64,000 nucleotides of DNA from Isoetes taiwanensis (taxonomy: Eukaryota > Streptophyta > Lycopodiopsida > Isoetales > Isoetaceae). Positions 35,961 through 46,479 of the stretch are shown one piece after another. Both the position numbers and the translations under genes were made by a program. Location of the stretch: NCBI GenBank assembly GCA_021234155.1, contig JAJEKV010000166.1:622324-686323 (forward strand), read 5' to 3'. Every line of letters begins with the position of its first letter. Position 1 is the first letter of the stretch. The notes below the pieces were generated by a model, which was given only the letters and a program-made list of their open reading frames with translations, searched no databases and was not told where the DNA came from.

Positions 35961-37227
35961 ATGGCAGCCCCCAAACTTTCTACACTTCAAGCCTCTGCTC
36001 CAAGGGATGCGACTCTTTTCAGGTCTGTGTCTTTCTCGACGCCCACCTTTCGAGAGGCCCTTGTTGGTCTGAGTCGAGAAGTTGCGGAGCGCCACAAGCT
36101 TTACGAATTTTTCCAAATGGAGCTCCGGCCCCAAATCCGGCGCCAATTGCGGCGATTCATCGCACACATCGTCAACGGCGGGAAGGATTTGCTTTCACGG
36201 TGGTCGATGGCACCACCATTTTACTTACTCGGCAAGATTTGATTTACGATGTATTCCGCATCCCTTTGCAAAAACCTTACGTTTCTTGGGCTGCTTTACG
36301 AGGACATGGGCGTCACTTTCGGTTAGGCTCCCCCTTATCAAAGCCAACCCGGCGCTCGCCTCACAAATATTGCCAAACCACATGAGACTTTTGTAAAGTT
36401 TACGTGGCGAAAATTGCTTGGGCATTCCATTAAGAACACCCACATCAATAAGCCGTTTTACAATATGGTCATCAACGCCATCCACTCCAATCGCATGTTG
36501 ATTGGCCACAACTCTTATTCTACCGCCTTCTTCAATAAGTAGACCCGCATCCGGGGCTACTTCCTCCTCTGCCTCTGAAATTTCTGTGGGAGGCCATCTC
36601 CAGGCCCTCATCCGTCATTACCTTCCTGTTCTTGAGAGCCCTTCCACTTCCCATAACTCCACTCAGCGCTCTCTGCATTCCCGGCAAACTCAACAAAGGC
36701 GTACCTTCACGCCCAACCTCCCCTCGTCCTGTTCAACCTCGGACCATGCATATTCTTTGTATCCTCTTCCTCCTCTCGAGGCCGCATACCCATTCGTCAT
36801 GCCTCTCAACAATCTCGGACAAAGGCAGCAGGGGCCTGAACCTACCCATCCTCGGCGGCTCTGTACCAATTCGGCCAAGATGTTCAAGCTGCTGCCATGC
36901 GGCCTACATGCATCCCGGGAGGCTCTCATGAATGGTGTTTCAGCGTCCCGGAGGCTTCGATCTTTGTTCAAAAGAGACCTTCAAGCTGCCACTGCCCATA
37001 TTCAAACTTTGGAGGCAAAACTTCAAGACAAGCACGCAGCTCTATTACAGGTCCGTATCGATCTCACAAGTGCTCAGGATCAGACCAGCCTACTTACAGA
37101 TCAGCAGGCTCAGCTCCAAACCCAAATTCATGACTTATTGGAACAAAACAAGTCCAAAGATACTCTCCTGGGTGAAAAAGAGAAACACATTGCTAAGCTC
37201 GACGCCTTGTACTCAGAGCTTTTGTGA
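35961..37227 (+). pseudogene. Extra ORF downstream of pol, with C-terminal coiled coil
   Basis: Starts at an ATG in ideal context (cgccATGGCA). About 400 codons follow with at least two frameshifts. The N-terminal part reads MAAPKLSTLQ... then RHKLYEFFQMEL. The middle has a block like TVVDGTTILLTRQDLIYDVF and NMVINAIHSNRMLIGHNS, resembling the V-G-x-x-I...LP and late INVG blocks of 'putative plant transposon protein' ORFs. The last 110 codons (36900-37227) are heptad-like and Gln/Leu-rich (QAQLQTQIHDLLEQNKSKD). Plant Ty3/gypsy elements often carry extra ORFs between pol and the 3' LTR. The family assignment is inference. Confidence 0.55.
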
Positions 37228-37469
37228 CGTTCCAGCATAATATACGCTCCCAATACGTATATTATACTGCCACGTCACCCGTACATGTCACGGATGACAT
37301 GTACTCGCGAGACGTATAAGGTTGCACCTAGGGAGCAAGAGTTGCACCTAGGGGGCAACATCGAATGTTGTGCATGTTAAATAAACATACACAATAAATA
37401 ACCCCATGGACCCCATTGCCAATTGGCTAAATCCCATTTGGCCAATGTCTAACCTAACCCTAAGGGTTC

Positions 37470-37490
37470 TATATAAGGGCTAAAACCCTA
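37470..37490 (+). promoter_or_regulatory. TATA box with telo-box
   Basis: TATATAAGG at 37470-37478 is followed at once by AAAACCCTA (37482-37490), a plant telo-box. Further TTTAGGG copies lie at about 37519 and 37555. TATA plus telo-box spacing is typical of strong plant promoters. Confidence 0.5.
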
Positions 37491-38776
37491 GACCCTAGCT
37501 CTCTTTTCCTTTTGACCATTTAGGGTTTTTCTAGAGTTCCTTCCCATTTTCGCATTTAGGGTTCTCTTGGGCCATTTCGGCCAAGGTAGGACCCCAATTC
37601 GCATTGCTAGGCTCTGGAAAGCCGGATGATGCTACAACGAGAATATTGAGTAGCGACCATTGTTCACAAGATCGGGGAGTATGGGCGCTTTCCAAGGATC
37701 GGGGAGGCGAGTCGAGGAGCGCGGTATCTAGTCATTACGTTGTGCAAAAACCGCCTTTGGGCATGGCAATATGCCGGTTTAGCATGTTAGATCATCTCTA
37801 GAGGCCTTATAGATCCCGAGATCTGAAGCTCTAACAAAGGAACCTAACTCTGTTATGTAGTTAGTTAGTTTAGATGTTATTTTCTATTTCAGTTAGATGA
37901 TGATGGATGTATTTCACTCTGTGATCTCCATGTATGGGGAAAGGGGGGGTAGAGACCCAAAGCTGTGTAGTAGATGTTCCTAGCATAGCACCTTAGTTCC
38001 CTGTTACATGCGGCCCGTGCACAGGAACCCGCCTGGTTGTGGGTGAAGGGGCTAGGCCGGTTGATAAGGAGGAACTTGTCTCATCACGGACTGACCCCTC
38101 TGGTAGTAAGGCCTATCGGGGGTCTCTGCAGGCTAGGCTTAATGGCTTGTCACTGCGTGTGGGCAAGGCATGAGCTCGACACTCGTGGGGTGGTGGATAT
38201 GACCTTCCAGTGAGTTCAAGTCGAATACTGGGCAAGGCCCTCTAGCGCTTTGTGATGAGTATGGATGCCTCTGGAGGAGAGGCAACTCTCTTCCCCGCCT
38301 CATCGGGCTGGGAGATGCAACCCGGTAGTAGTAGCCCCTCGGCTATTCACCCTGAGCTACAGTTACAAGTCCCAACACTTTTTCAGCCTACTGCGCAAAG
38401 TGTGCACGGGAGGGGCGGATGGAGTGGACTACCTAAGCCATGTTCTATGCCACCAAATCCATTGCCATGAATTACATGCGCAATGAACTCTGGAGACCCT
38501 AGCCGTCGGTCATCCCCACGAGTCCGAGCCCGGGTAGGATCTCCCCTCTTGTTATTTATGTTATGTGATGATGTTATTTCTATGGTATTGCTATCTCTAC
38601 GTGATGTTGTATTGTATTCACCTCTCGAGGTACTTGTATTTGTTCTTGTTAGTTGTGCTCACGTTTGTTTATTCACGCTTCCAGATAGGTCGACCGATGG
38701 AAGGCGGGTGAATGACACATCCATTCTTCCCTTGCTGGCTCATCCCCGATGGGAGTGGAGTCGGTGGATGGCCCCC

Positions 38777-38876
38777 GGTGTAGCTGCGGGGGAATGCTCC
38801 TCCTTCGAATCTGATGTGGGCATCGTGGTGTAGCCGCCGGGGAATGCTCCTCCTTGGAATACGATGTGGGCATCGT
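38777..38876. repeat. Tandem duplication, 50-bp period
   Basis: 38777-38826 and 38827-38876 are near-identical (about five substitutions), each starting 'ggtgtagc'. Confidence 0.9.
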
Positions 38877-39110
38877 TATAAGGAGTAGGGGCGTCCGCGG
38901 TGGTATCGAGCATGATCTTGGTGGTAGACGGGGATCGAGCACTCGACCATTTTCTTAGGACTAACGGTAGACTTCGGTCTTGGGAACAACCTCCCAAGCA
39001 AGAACCTCGAAAATTGGGAAAATGTTTTCTCAATTGTAGTGCGGCAATAGGTTAATGCTAAGAGTAGTGATAAGTTTTAGCAAAACCCAACCTAAAATGG
39101 CCAAAAGAGG

Positions 39111-40480
39111 GTGACCCCTCACGCAGTGCTTGGACCAATTCCCGGTTTGCAAACCGATTCGACCACTGGCGCCTGGTGAGTGGTGGACCCATGTTGACCT
39201 AGTTAGATGTATAATTTAGCTAAACTAATGGTGCGGTTCAGCTTATCTCCTTGATCCTAGCTAGTTTTGCATGTTATAACACTAAAAACCCCTTGTAAAT
39301 TGAAAATTGGACCCCAAAAGAGGTGACCCCTCCAGTGCGCCCGCACCCATTTGGTTTGCAAACCAATTCGACCACGGCACCTTTGTGGTGAGTGGTCAAA
39401 ACTTTGAACCTTAAAGAACTTGAGTTATACAGCTCCAAATCGCCTTGAAATTTGTTGCATTAGGACCATTAAAGAGTCTAGAATCCATTTATGACCTCAA
39501 ATTAGGCTAAAATATTATAATCCTCCTCAAAATGACCAAAATAGGTCAAACCCTAAATTCTGTCTCCCAAACTACGGTTTATTTAGAAATAGAAGCAATA
39601 GCTTTTAAGGTACAAGGCTAGAGCCACCCAGAAGGGGCAAAGGAGCACGACTTTTGAAGACATTGAAGACCCAGGCGACCCAAGAGAGGAAGCACTATGG
39701 CAAATACCTCTACAAAGCGAAAAGCGGCGATGCGGGGGCACAACCGACCTATCAACAATCTTCATCGAATGGAAGACATCGTTAATCATGCATGAAGAAC
39801 CTTCTCGACTATCAAGAACTTCGGGTGCAACATCCACGAGCTCTCAGCGAGAAAAGAAGATTGCTAGTTTATTGTAAATATAAATTTATGTTTTGATCAT
39901 GTTAATGTGTTAAATCGGTGTAAGTAGAATGTGTTACTAAGTTACTGCGGTTGGAATTAACAAAGTTGGAGCAAAACTTCGGTGTTTTGGCCCCACCCTC
40001 GCAAAGTCGCCCGGCCACTTTAGGATTATATTCCTAAGCGCCTCTCAAGCCTTTGTGTGAGTGGTCGACAGCGATCTATGCCAAAACTTGTCCAAATGCG
40101 AGAAAAGTAAGCACACCATTCGATTCAAATTCACCATAATTAGTAGGATTTGAACCCTAGTTTGTAGAAATTGCCCAACCCTAACTCACATGGAGCCCCA
40201 CCCTCATGAGTCGCCCGGACCAATTCGGTTTGCAAACCGATTTCGACCTGGCGCCTTTGTGTGAGTGGTCGACAATCATCTGGGCCAAAACTTATCCAAA
40301 TGAAGCAAGTAAGGGGCTCAATCCGACCTATCTCGGCCGAGATATGCGAGGATTTCACCCTTAGTTTGCATGTTTGGCATCATCCTCGACCCAAACATGG
40401 CCCCACCCCTCACAGAGTGCGCCCAGGCCACTTAGGATCATATTCCTAACTGCCTCTCGCGCACTGTGTGAGTGGTCACA
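39111..40480. repeat. Array of five long hairpin units at about 206-bp spacing
   Basis: Hairpin units of about 75-80 bp lie at 39111-39190, 39323-39399, 39990-40069, 40196-40270 and 40401-40480. Each has a left arm like CCCCTCACAGAGTGCGCCC and a right arm like GGCGCCTTTGTGTGAGTGG that pair with one another. Units 1, 2 and 4 have a perfect central palindrome, CGGTTTGCAAACCG or TTGGTTTGCAAACCAA. Units 3 and 5 instead carry TTAGGA...TCCTAA around a 6-nt loop. Centres are at about 39150, 39359, 40029, 40233 and 40441, i.e. spacings of 209, 670, 204 and 208. Linkers between units are also related (ccaaaactt.tccaaatg). No protein frame runs through the array. Confidence 0.85.
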
Positions 40481-40651
40481 CAAAAATTGCTCCAATTTGT
40501 CCACACTTTCCCCAAATTAGATAGAATTTGTTGCAATAGGATCCTTAGAATGTACTCTTTAGCTTGATTAGCTTGTCTTGTGCTTAGCAATACCTTAGAA
40601 TCCTAGATTTTCCTTTATCCAAATTTGTTTTCTAAAATTAGGGTTTTTGCC

Positions 40652-40659
40652 TATAAGTA
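40652..40659 (+). promoter_or_regulatory. TATA box upstream of a short ORF
   Basis: TATAAGTA follows a telo-box-like TTAGGGTTTTT and precedes a pyrimidine-rich leader (40680-40768) that ends at an ATG. This is typical plant promoter layout. Confidence 0.45.
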
Positions 40660-40768
40660 GAACACAACCCTCATTTGCATCCTACACCTTTGCTCCTCGC
40701 TCCAAGCCGATTTTCAGCTCCCAGAGGCGCTCCTTCATCTGTTTAATATCCCCAGCAGCTCTAGCATC

Positions 40769-41067
40769 ATGGCAACCATCAATGCTATTCCCTATTTTAC
40801 CAGGACATCATGGCTGAGTTCCATGCTAAGATAGGACCATCTCTAGTAGAGCTCCCACCTTGCATAGGATACTTTGCACCAAATATGGCCCTCAAGATAG
40901 CTCTGCAGGACATACCCAACATAGACAAGTACCTAGAAAATAAGGCCAGCCGCTTACCCAATTACATGTCCATAGCTGTAAATAGGAGGAGATACTCCTC
41001 ATACACCACAGCTGTAGCAATTTTCCTATCCCGTACACAACCACCCCAATTTTGGGTCCACACCTAA
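40769..41067 (+). pseudogene. Short coding remnant, unidentified
   Basis: An ATG at 40769 (catcATGGCAACC) opens MATINAIPYF and then shifts frame into MAEFHAKIGPSLVELPPCIG... (40810-41067), ending ..RTQPPQFWVHT. The sequence is protein-like and follows a promoter-like block. The end adjoins a T-rich repeat tract. I do not recognise the family; it may be the truncated 5' end of a transposon gene. Sequence around its last codons is also found, inverted, near 63,065-63,120. Confidence 0.35.
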
Positions 41068-41069
41068 AA

Positions 41070-41860
41070 ACAACAGTAATAAGAAGACCACATGTCGTTG
41101 TTCCAAAAACTCTACATGTGGTTATGTGGAGGTGTGGTTTATTAAGGAGACGGTGTAGTTTTTTTTACGGAGCTATAGTTTCTTTTTTTTTGAAGGTGTG
41201 GTCTTTTTTTGAGGTGTCGTTTTTTTTAAAAGAAGTGTTGCTTTTTTTTTGAGGGGGTGTTGTTTTTAAGAAGGTGTTGTTTTTTGAGGTGTAGTTTATC
41301 ACTTGGTGTAGTTTTAAGTAGTTGTTTTTTTATGGAAGTATAGTTTTTTGAAGTGTGGTTTATAAGGAGGTGTAGTTTTTAGGTGGTTGTTTTTAAATGA
41401 AGTATGGTTTTCTGAAGTGGTGTGATTTTTTTAATTGAGGTGTTGTTTTTTGAGGTGTCATTTATAAGTGGGTGTAGTTTTTAAATAGTTGTTTTTTTAA
41501 GAAGTATGGTTTTTTGAAGTGTGGTTTATAAGCGAGTGTAGTTTTTAAGTGGTTGTTTTTTAATGAAGTATGGTTTTTTGAAGTGGTGTAGTTTATAACT
41601 AGATGTAGTTTTTAAGAAGCTATTTTTAAGGAAGTATGATTTTTGTAAGGTGTGGTTTATATAACTAGGTGTAGTTCTTAAGTACCTATTTTTTAAAGTA
41701 AGTATGGTTTTTTGAGGTGTGGTTTTTAAGTGGCTGTTTTTTAAAGAAGTGTGGTTTTCTGAAGTGGTGTGATTTATAACTAGGTGTAGTTTTTTACATT
41801 AGCTATTTCTTAAGGAAGTATGGTTTTTGAGGTTTTTTCTAGGCTATTTCTTAAGCAAAG
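41070..41860. repeat. T-rich degenerate tandem repeat
   Basis: About ten irregular copies of a 60-70 bp unit made of 'gtgtggtttataag', 'gtgtagtttttaagtggttg' and 'ttttaatgaagtatggttttttgaag'. Strongly strand-asymmetric (T and G on the plus strand). Confidence 0.8.
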
Positions 41861-41951
41861 CACCACCACGGAATATTGTTTGTCTTATGCTCAAATTTGG
41901 GAATGTATCGTATTGTTTTACATTCGTGAAATATACCTTCAACGGTTAGAT

Positions 41952-43265
41952 CCAAGGTGGCTCAAACATGCCATGTGGGCTCCAACATGCCACCTAGGCT
42001 CCAACATGCCAAGGTGGCTCAAGTATACCACCTAGGCACCAACATGCCACCTAGGCTCAAACATGCCAAGGTGGCTCAAATATGCCATGCGGGCTCCTAT
42101 ATGCCACCTATAGGCTCCAACATGCCACATGGGCTCCAATATGCCACCTAGGCTCCAACATGCTAACGTGCCTCAAACATGCCACCTAGGCTCCAACATG
42201 ACACCTAGGCTCAAACATGTCAAGGTGGCTCAAACATGCCACGTGGGCTTCATGCCACCTAGGCTCCAACATGTCAAGGCGGCTCAAACATGCCATGTGG
42301 GCTCCAACATGCCACCTAGGCTCCAACTTGCCAAGGTGGCTCAAGCATGCCGTCTAGGGGCCTACATGCCACCTAGGCTCAAACATGCCAAGGTGGCTCA
42401 AACATGCCATGCGGGCTCCAACATGCCACCTAGGCTGCAACGTGCCAAGGTGTCTCAAAACGTGGATTCCCAACATGCCACCTAGGCTCCAACATGCCTA
42501 GGTGGCTCAAACATGCCACCTAGTCTCCAACATGCCAAGGTGTCTCAAACATGCCAAGGTGTCTCAAACATGCCACGTGGGCTCCAAGATGCTAAGGTGG
42601 CTCAAACATGCCACGGGGCTCCTACATGCCACCTAGGCTCCAACATGCCACCTAGGCTCAAACATGCTAAGGTGTCTCAAACATGCCACGTGGGCTCCAA
42701 TATGCTAAGGTGGCTCAAACATGCCACGCGGGCTCCTACATGCCACCTAGGCTCCAACATTCCAAGGTGGCTCAAACATGCCACGTGGGCTCCAACATGC
42801 CACCTAGGCTCCAACATTCCAAGGTGGCTCAGACATGCCAAAGTGGCTCAAACATGCCATGTGGGCTCCAACATGCCACCTAGGCTCAAGCATGCCAAGG
42901 TGGCTCAGACATGCCAAGGTGGCACAAACATGCCACGCGGGCTCCAACATGCCAAGGTTTCTCAAACATGCCAGCTAGGCTCCAACATGCCACCTAGGAT
43001 CCAACATGCAAAGGTGGCTCAAACATGCCATGTGGGCTCCAACATGCTACCTAGGCTCCAACATGCCAAGGTGGCTCAAACATGCCACCTAGCCTCCAAC
43101 ATGTCACCTAGGCTCAAACATGCCAAGGTAGCTCAAACATTCCACGCGCTCCAACATGCCACCTAGGCTCCAACATGCCAAGGTGGCTCAAACATGCCAT
43201 GGGCTCCAACATAACACCTAGGCTCAAACATGCCAAGGTGGCTCAAACATGCCAAGGTGGCTCAA
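41952..43265. repeat. Minisatellite of 19-bp units, about 69 copies
   Basis: Units are variants of ccaacatgccacctaggct, caaacatgccaaggtggct and caaacatgccacgtgggct, in varied order. Because 19 is not a multiple of three and the units lack plus-strand stops, three units encode one 19-residue period (MPPRLQHAKVAQTCHVGSN). Long open frames therefore arise without being genes. A diverged sister array lies at 47511-48105. Confidence 0.95.
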
Positions 43266-43542
43266 CTGACACAGGTCTGAATAGGGGCTAATATTATGTG
43301 CAAAAGATAAAATTATAGCTTGGATCATGAGAAGTGTCTCTATAATAACAGAGATACTACTCATTATAACATGCTACAGAGACTCAAAATGTCATCATTC
43401 ACCATCTAGCCATGTCACCCAATAAAAAGACCAAAGATGGATGTCTTTTCATTTTTGACCTAGTAAAAACTTGACTTTCTTACTTGGCATGCCATATCAC
43501 CACTTGGAGTGCCACATAGGCTCAAACATGTTGTTGACATAG

Positions 43543-43634
43543 CTCTGCATACATGTTTAGAGATGGTGCACCGATTATCCATGAAAATGATCATGTTTCA
43601 GCCTCCGAAACATAAACCCTGTGTGTTTCTAGGT
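43543..43634 (-). repeat. Foldback repeat, inverted copy
   Basis: Reverse complement matches 44132-44225 over about 94 bp at roughly 75-80% identity, including 'tttcggaggc' and 'ggtg.accat'. The two arms are separated by about 500 bp. Confidence 0.75.
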
Positions 43635-44059
43635 AAGTTTTAATCGTTCGCACTTGGGACATTGCCAAGAAGTTGCAGTTGAAGACGCAAAGCAATATGA
43701 ACCTCCAGATTGCTTAGGGCAACCAATTTTCGTGCTTAATTTACAAAAAGGCATCAATTACATTAAGATCCCTAAAGCAGAACGAGGTAGTTACACTCAG
43801 ATCTGAATATCTCGAGCTATATTGATCTTTTTTAAATGATTTTTGGAGGAACAACAAGACAAAAGTTTTAATGAGGTGTGGGAAAAAACTTGGCTTAATT
43901 TGAATCTGGGATGTCTGAGAAAATCGAGTTCAAATTGGGAAGAAAATTTGGCCAGTGCACTTCCCTGAGACAAAAAAGGTCTGCCCACTCAAATGATGAT
44001 ATCTCGAGTTTTACTTAACAGTTTTGGATGATCCTTGAAATTACTATTAGAGAAAAGTT

Positions 44060-44225
44060 GTAGGAGCTTCTTGACCATATGCCAAGTGTAAATGACCAAA
44101 ACTTGACCTCCATAACGTAAACCCTACAATAACCTAGCAACCAATATGGTTTACATTTCGGAGGCCAAAACATGGTTGTTTTTATAGATAACTAGGTGTA
44201 CCATTTCTGAACATGCATGTAGAGT
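44060..44225 (+). repeat. Foldback repeat, direct copy 1 with internal hairpin
   Basis: Includes an internal stem, CCTCCATAACGTAAACC against GGTTTACATTTCGGAGG (14 of 17 pairs). Its left part repeats directly at 44385-44490; its right part is inverted at 43543-43634. Confidence 0.75.
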
Positions 44226-44384
44226 CATGGCAACTAAAATAATAGAGTTTGGATCTATTGACCATCCTGAACGATCCCAAACATCTTGCTACTGCAAAAG
44301 GCGCTCTTGGATTCTAGTTGCCACAGTGGGAGGAGGATAGTTCCAAACCCCATTTTTTCAGTTCTTATTACTTTGTGTTTTCAG

Positions 44385-44490
44385 CTGCAGCTTCTTGACC
44401 ATATCCCAAGTGCAACTGACCAAAACTCGACCTCCATAACATAAACTCTTCAACAACCTAGCAACACACAGGGTTTACATTTTGGAGGCT
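44385..44490 (+). repeat. Foldback repeat, direct copy 2
   Basis: Second direct copy of the 44060-44160 segment ('gaccatat.ccaagtg.aa.tgaccaaaact'). The same internal stem is kept although several stem bases differ. Confidence 0.75.
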
Positions 44491-44495
44491 ATATC

Positions 44496-45470
44496 CTAGT
44501 CAGATTCGACCAAGATCTTGCATAATATCATCACATAGAGGGAGGGCATTGATGCTAGAAGATGGACCCTTAAAACCTTCCGAAAGCAAAATCGCCCCAA
44601 AGGTCCTCTCTCACTCACGCCATGGACGAGCAACCCCTGGTCACAAACGAGCAACTCTCCCAGTCTGGAACTATAAATTGCCCCTGCCAATGGACTCAGA
44701 ACATTGACATTACCCTGATGACCAAATTTCGTGGGCAGAAGACCACCCCTTCTCCAAGAAGCGCCAAAGTAGCTCATTTCCAACTCATTCGTAGTCGATT
44801 GGCCTAAGAGGTGGTGCTTAAAATCTTGCCATGTAGAATGCAAAATTTTTTTGGTTGTCCAACAATAAACTAAAATAGCGCGTATGGTGTACATGTTCAT
44901 AAAACTCATGTCAAGTCTCCCATTGGTATAATAACCTTGGTTTTTAAATTTGTGGAGACAAAGCTCAAGAAAAAGTCGCGGCTTTCCCTTACCTTGCAAT
45001 ATGGATCCCTATGGATTATGATGAGTAGACCTTCAAACTCTAAAACTGTATAGCCTGTAAAAGGTTTATCAGACCATAAAGTGGATGTCAAGAGTTTAAC
45101 TATGCTCAAGATCAAACTGATCATACTATTCTTTAACCACCCATAAGGGAGAGTTAGATGTTATGCATCAATGTCTCTCTGTCTCATCCGTTGAAGAAGC
45201 ATAACCATCTTCTTAAAGTATTCACCATGTAGCTAATGCAACCCCTCCTGGAGCTTGATTTTCCTATCCAACCATTGAATCCACTGTTCAAGGACCCTGC
45301 TTTGAGCAGGTTCAATTTTGCGCTTTCTTCCTTTCTTCCAGATCGAGTGAAGATCCTTGTAGCATTCTGCTTTTTTTGCTGTGGCTATGGAGGTTGTTCT
45401 TGTAAATATTCTGTTCTAAGCAGTTTGTTTGCGAGCCGGTTTAAGAAAAAGCACGCCTTTTAACTGAAAA
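44496..45470 (-). pseudogene. Coding remnant, unidentified
   Basis: A minus-strand frame of 167 codons (44496-44999) overlaps another (44906-45124) that reads TLWSDKPFTGYTVLEFEGLLIIIHRDPY. Further protein-like pieces extend to about 45470 in other frames. The pieces look like one degenerate gene read 45470 to 44496. No conserved domain can be named; a transposon-derived polyprotein is possible. Confidence 0.3.
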
Positions 45471-46195
45471 AACAAAGGAGCACAGAAGAAAAACAAGGAT
45501 TTCTTACCCTGCCTCTTCTTCTTGCCACTATTAATCTAAACATGGATCATACACCTTAGTTATGTTCTTGAATAGCATTTTAGTTCTTTCTTGTTATTTT
45601 GTCATTAATTGTTAATATTGCTGCATTGCTGCACACATATGGTAATATTAGTCCACTGCATTTGCTCAATAAATTCCTTTCAGAATGCACATCTCAATAA
45701 GATACTATGGTGTCTTTATTGTTGATCATCGATAATAAATGTTTAATTTGAATGAAACCTATCATTGATTATGCCATGGAGGCATCTCTACATGAGTAAT
45801 GTAATGAATGTTTGAAGATAAACAAATTCTGTTATGTTGTGTAAACTAATAATCTTTGCTAGAACTTGAATGCCTAGGCACAACATGCACGCATAAAAGA
45901 ATGTGAGAAGCTAGGGAAGTGGTTTTTGACTACCTTGCAAGCAAAGTTTGATTGGAGAGCTTTTATCACTTACTATCATAATTGTGCCTCCCCTATAAGA
46001 AAATCAAATGTATGCTTATGGTGTGAGGATGATTATTAGGGCATGTTTTGGCTCTATACTCAAGGATGCGTTTCAACTGCAAAGGTACCTGGTTATAGAC
46101 TCGAGAAACTTTTTATGCTGATATCCCTGGCAGATTATGCCAGATATATTTATTCAGTAAATAGACTACATGAACCATGTTTCATGTGTATGTTG
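45471..46195. other. No gene recognised
   Basis: AT-rich. Some weakly protein-like plus-strand frames at about 45890-46030 (ECEKLGKWFLTTLQAKFDWRAF) could be an exon, but no splice pair can be defended. Confidence 0.3.
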
Positions 46196-46384
46196 CAGGC
46201 TGATTATGTCAACCTACAAGCAAAGAAGTCCGGTATTTCTCCTCGTGGCATTCATGTTGGTGAAAAAGAGGCTACTAACAAAATTGTTGTTGTCGGCTCT
46301 GTGCAAACTATTACTCTTCCAAGATCAGGAGATGTTCTTGGTCAGAAGGAGAAAAATAAACAGGGATTATGGGACGAATGGTAG
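46196..46384 (+). other. Candidate exon, unidentified
   Basis: TGTTGCAG at about 46198 looks like a splice acceptor. It is followed by about 60 well-composed codons (ADYVNLQAKKSGISPRGIHV, then NKIVVVGSVQTITLPRSGDV) up to a stop at 46384. Charge and residue balance are protein-like, unlike the flanks. No family is recognised. Confidence 0.3.
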
Positions 46385-46479
46385 TGGTCCATGCTGCATC
46401 CCACTTAATTTACACAATGTTGGGATGGTGACATTTTCTGCACAGATGTTTATGTGCTACTTGTTTAAATAATACTTCT

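Larger units (their letters stand above)
28930..37227 (+). mobile_element. Degenerate Ty3/gypsy retrotransposon with extra ORF (internal region)
   Basis: Gag, protease, RT, RNase H and integrase follow in canonical Ty3/gypsy order between 29.2 and 35.0 kb. An extra sense ORF follows at 35.96-37.23 kb. GC content is clearly higher than in the flanks. The left limit is approximate: no PBS or 5' LTR was identified, and a partial gag copy plus an unrelated pol relic lie directly upstream. A promoter-bearing LTR-like region follows on the right. Every domain carries frameshifts, so the copy is not functional as read. Confidence 0.85.
37230..39050 (+). mobile_element. LTR-like region following the 29-37 kb element
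   Basis: Immediately after the extra ORF the sequence changes to non-coding DNA with a TATA box, telo-box motifs and a leader-like tract, as expected of an LTR (U3-R-U5). No matching 5' LTR exists upstream of 29 kb and no polypurine tract is obvious, so the boundaries are uncertain. An intron-like segment (GTAGGATCTCC near 38536 to a ttcacgcttccag acceptor near 38684) lies within it. It could also be an unrelated gene-like sequence. Confidence 0.35.

Noticed and set aside
36225-36611. Minus-strand 128-codon frame
   Set aside because: It overlaps the extra ORF of the 29-37 kb element, whose plus-strand reading has start context and a coiled coil.
42129-43166. Long frames of 118 and 217 codons with a regular protein repeat
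   Set aside because: They are produced by stop-free 19-bp minisatellite units read in three frames. There is no start context, promoter or non-repeat domain.
41952-43265. CRISPR-like regular array
   Set aside because: Units are contiguous and degenerate with no unique spacers, and the context is eukaryotic.
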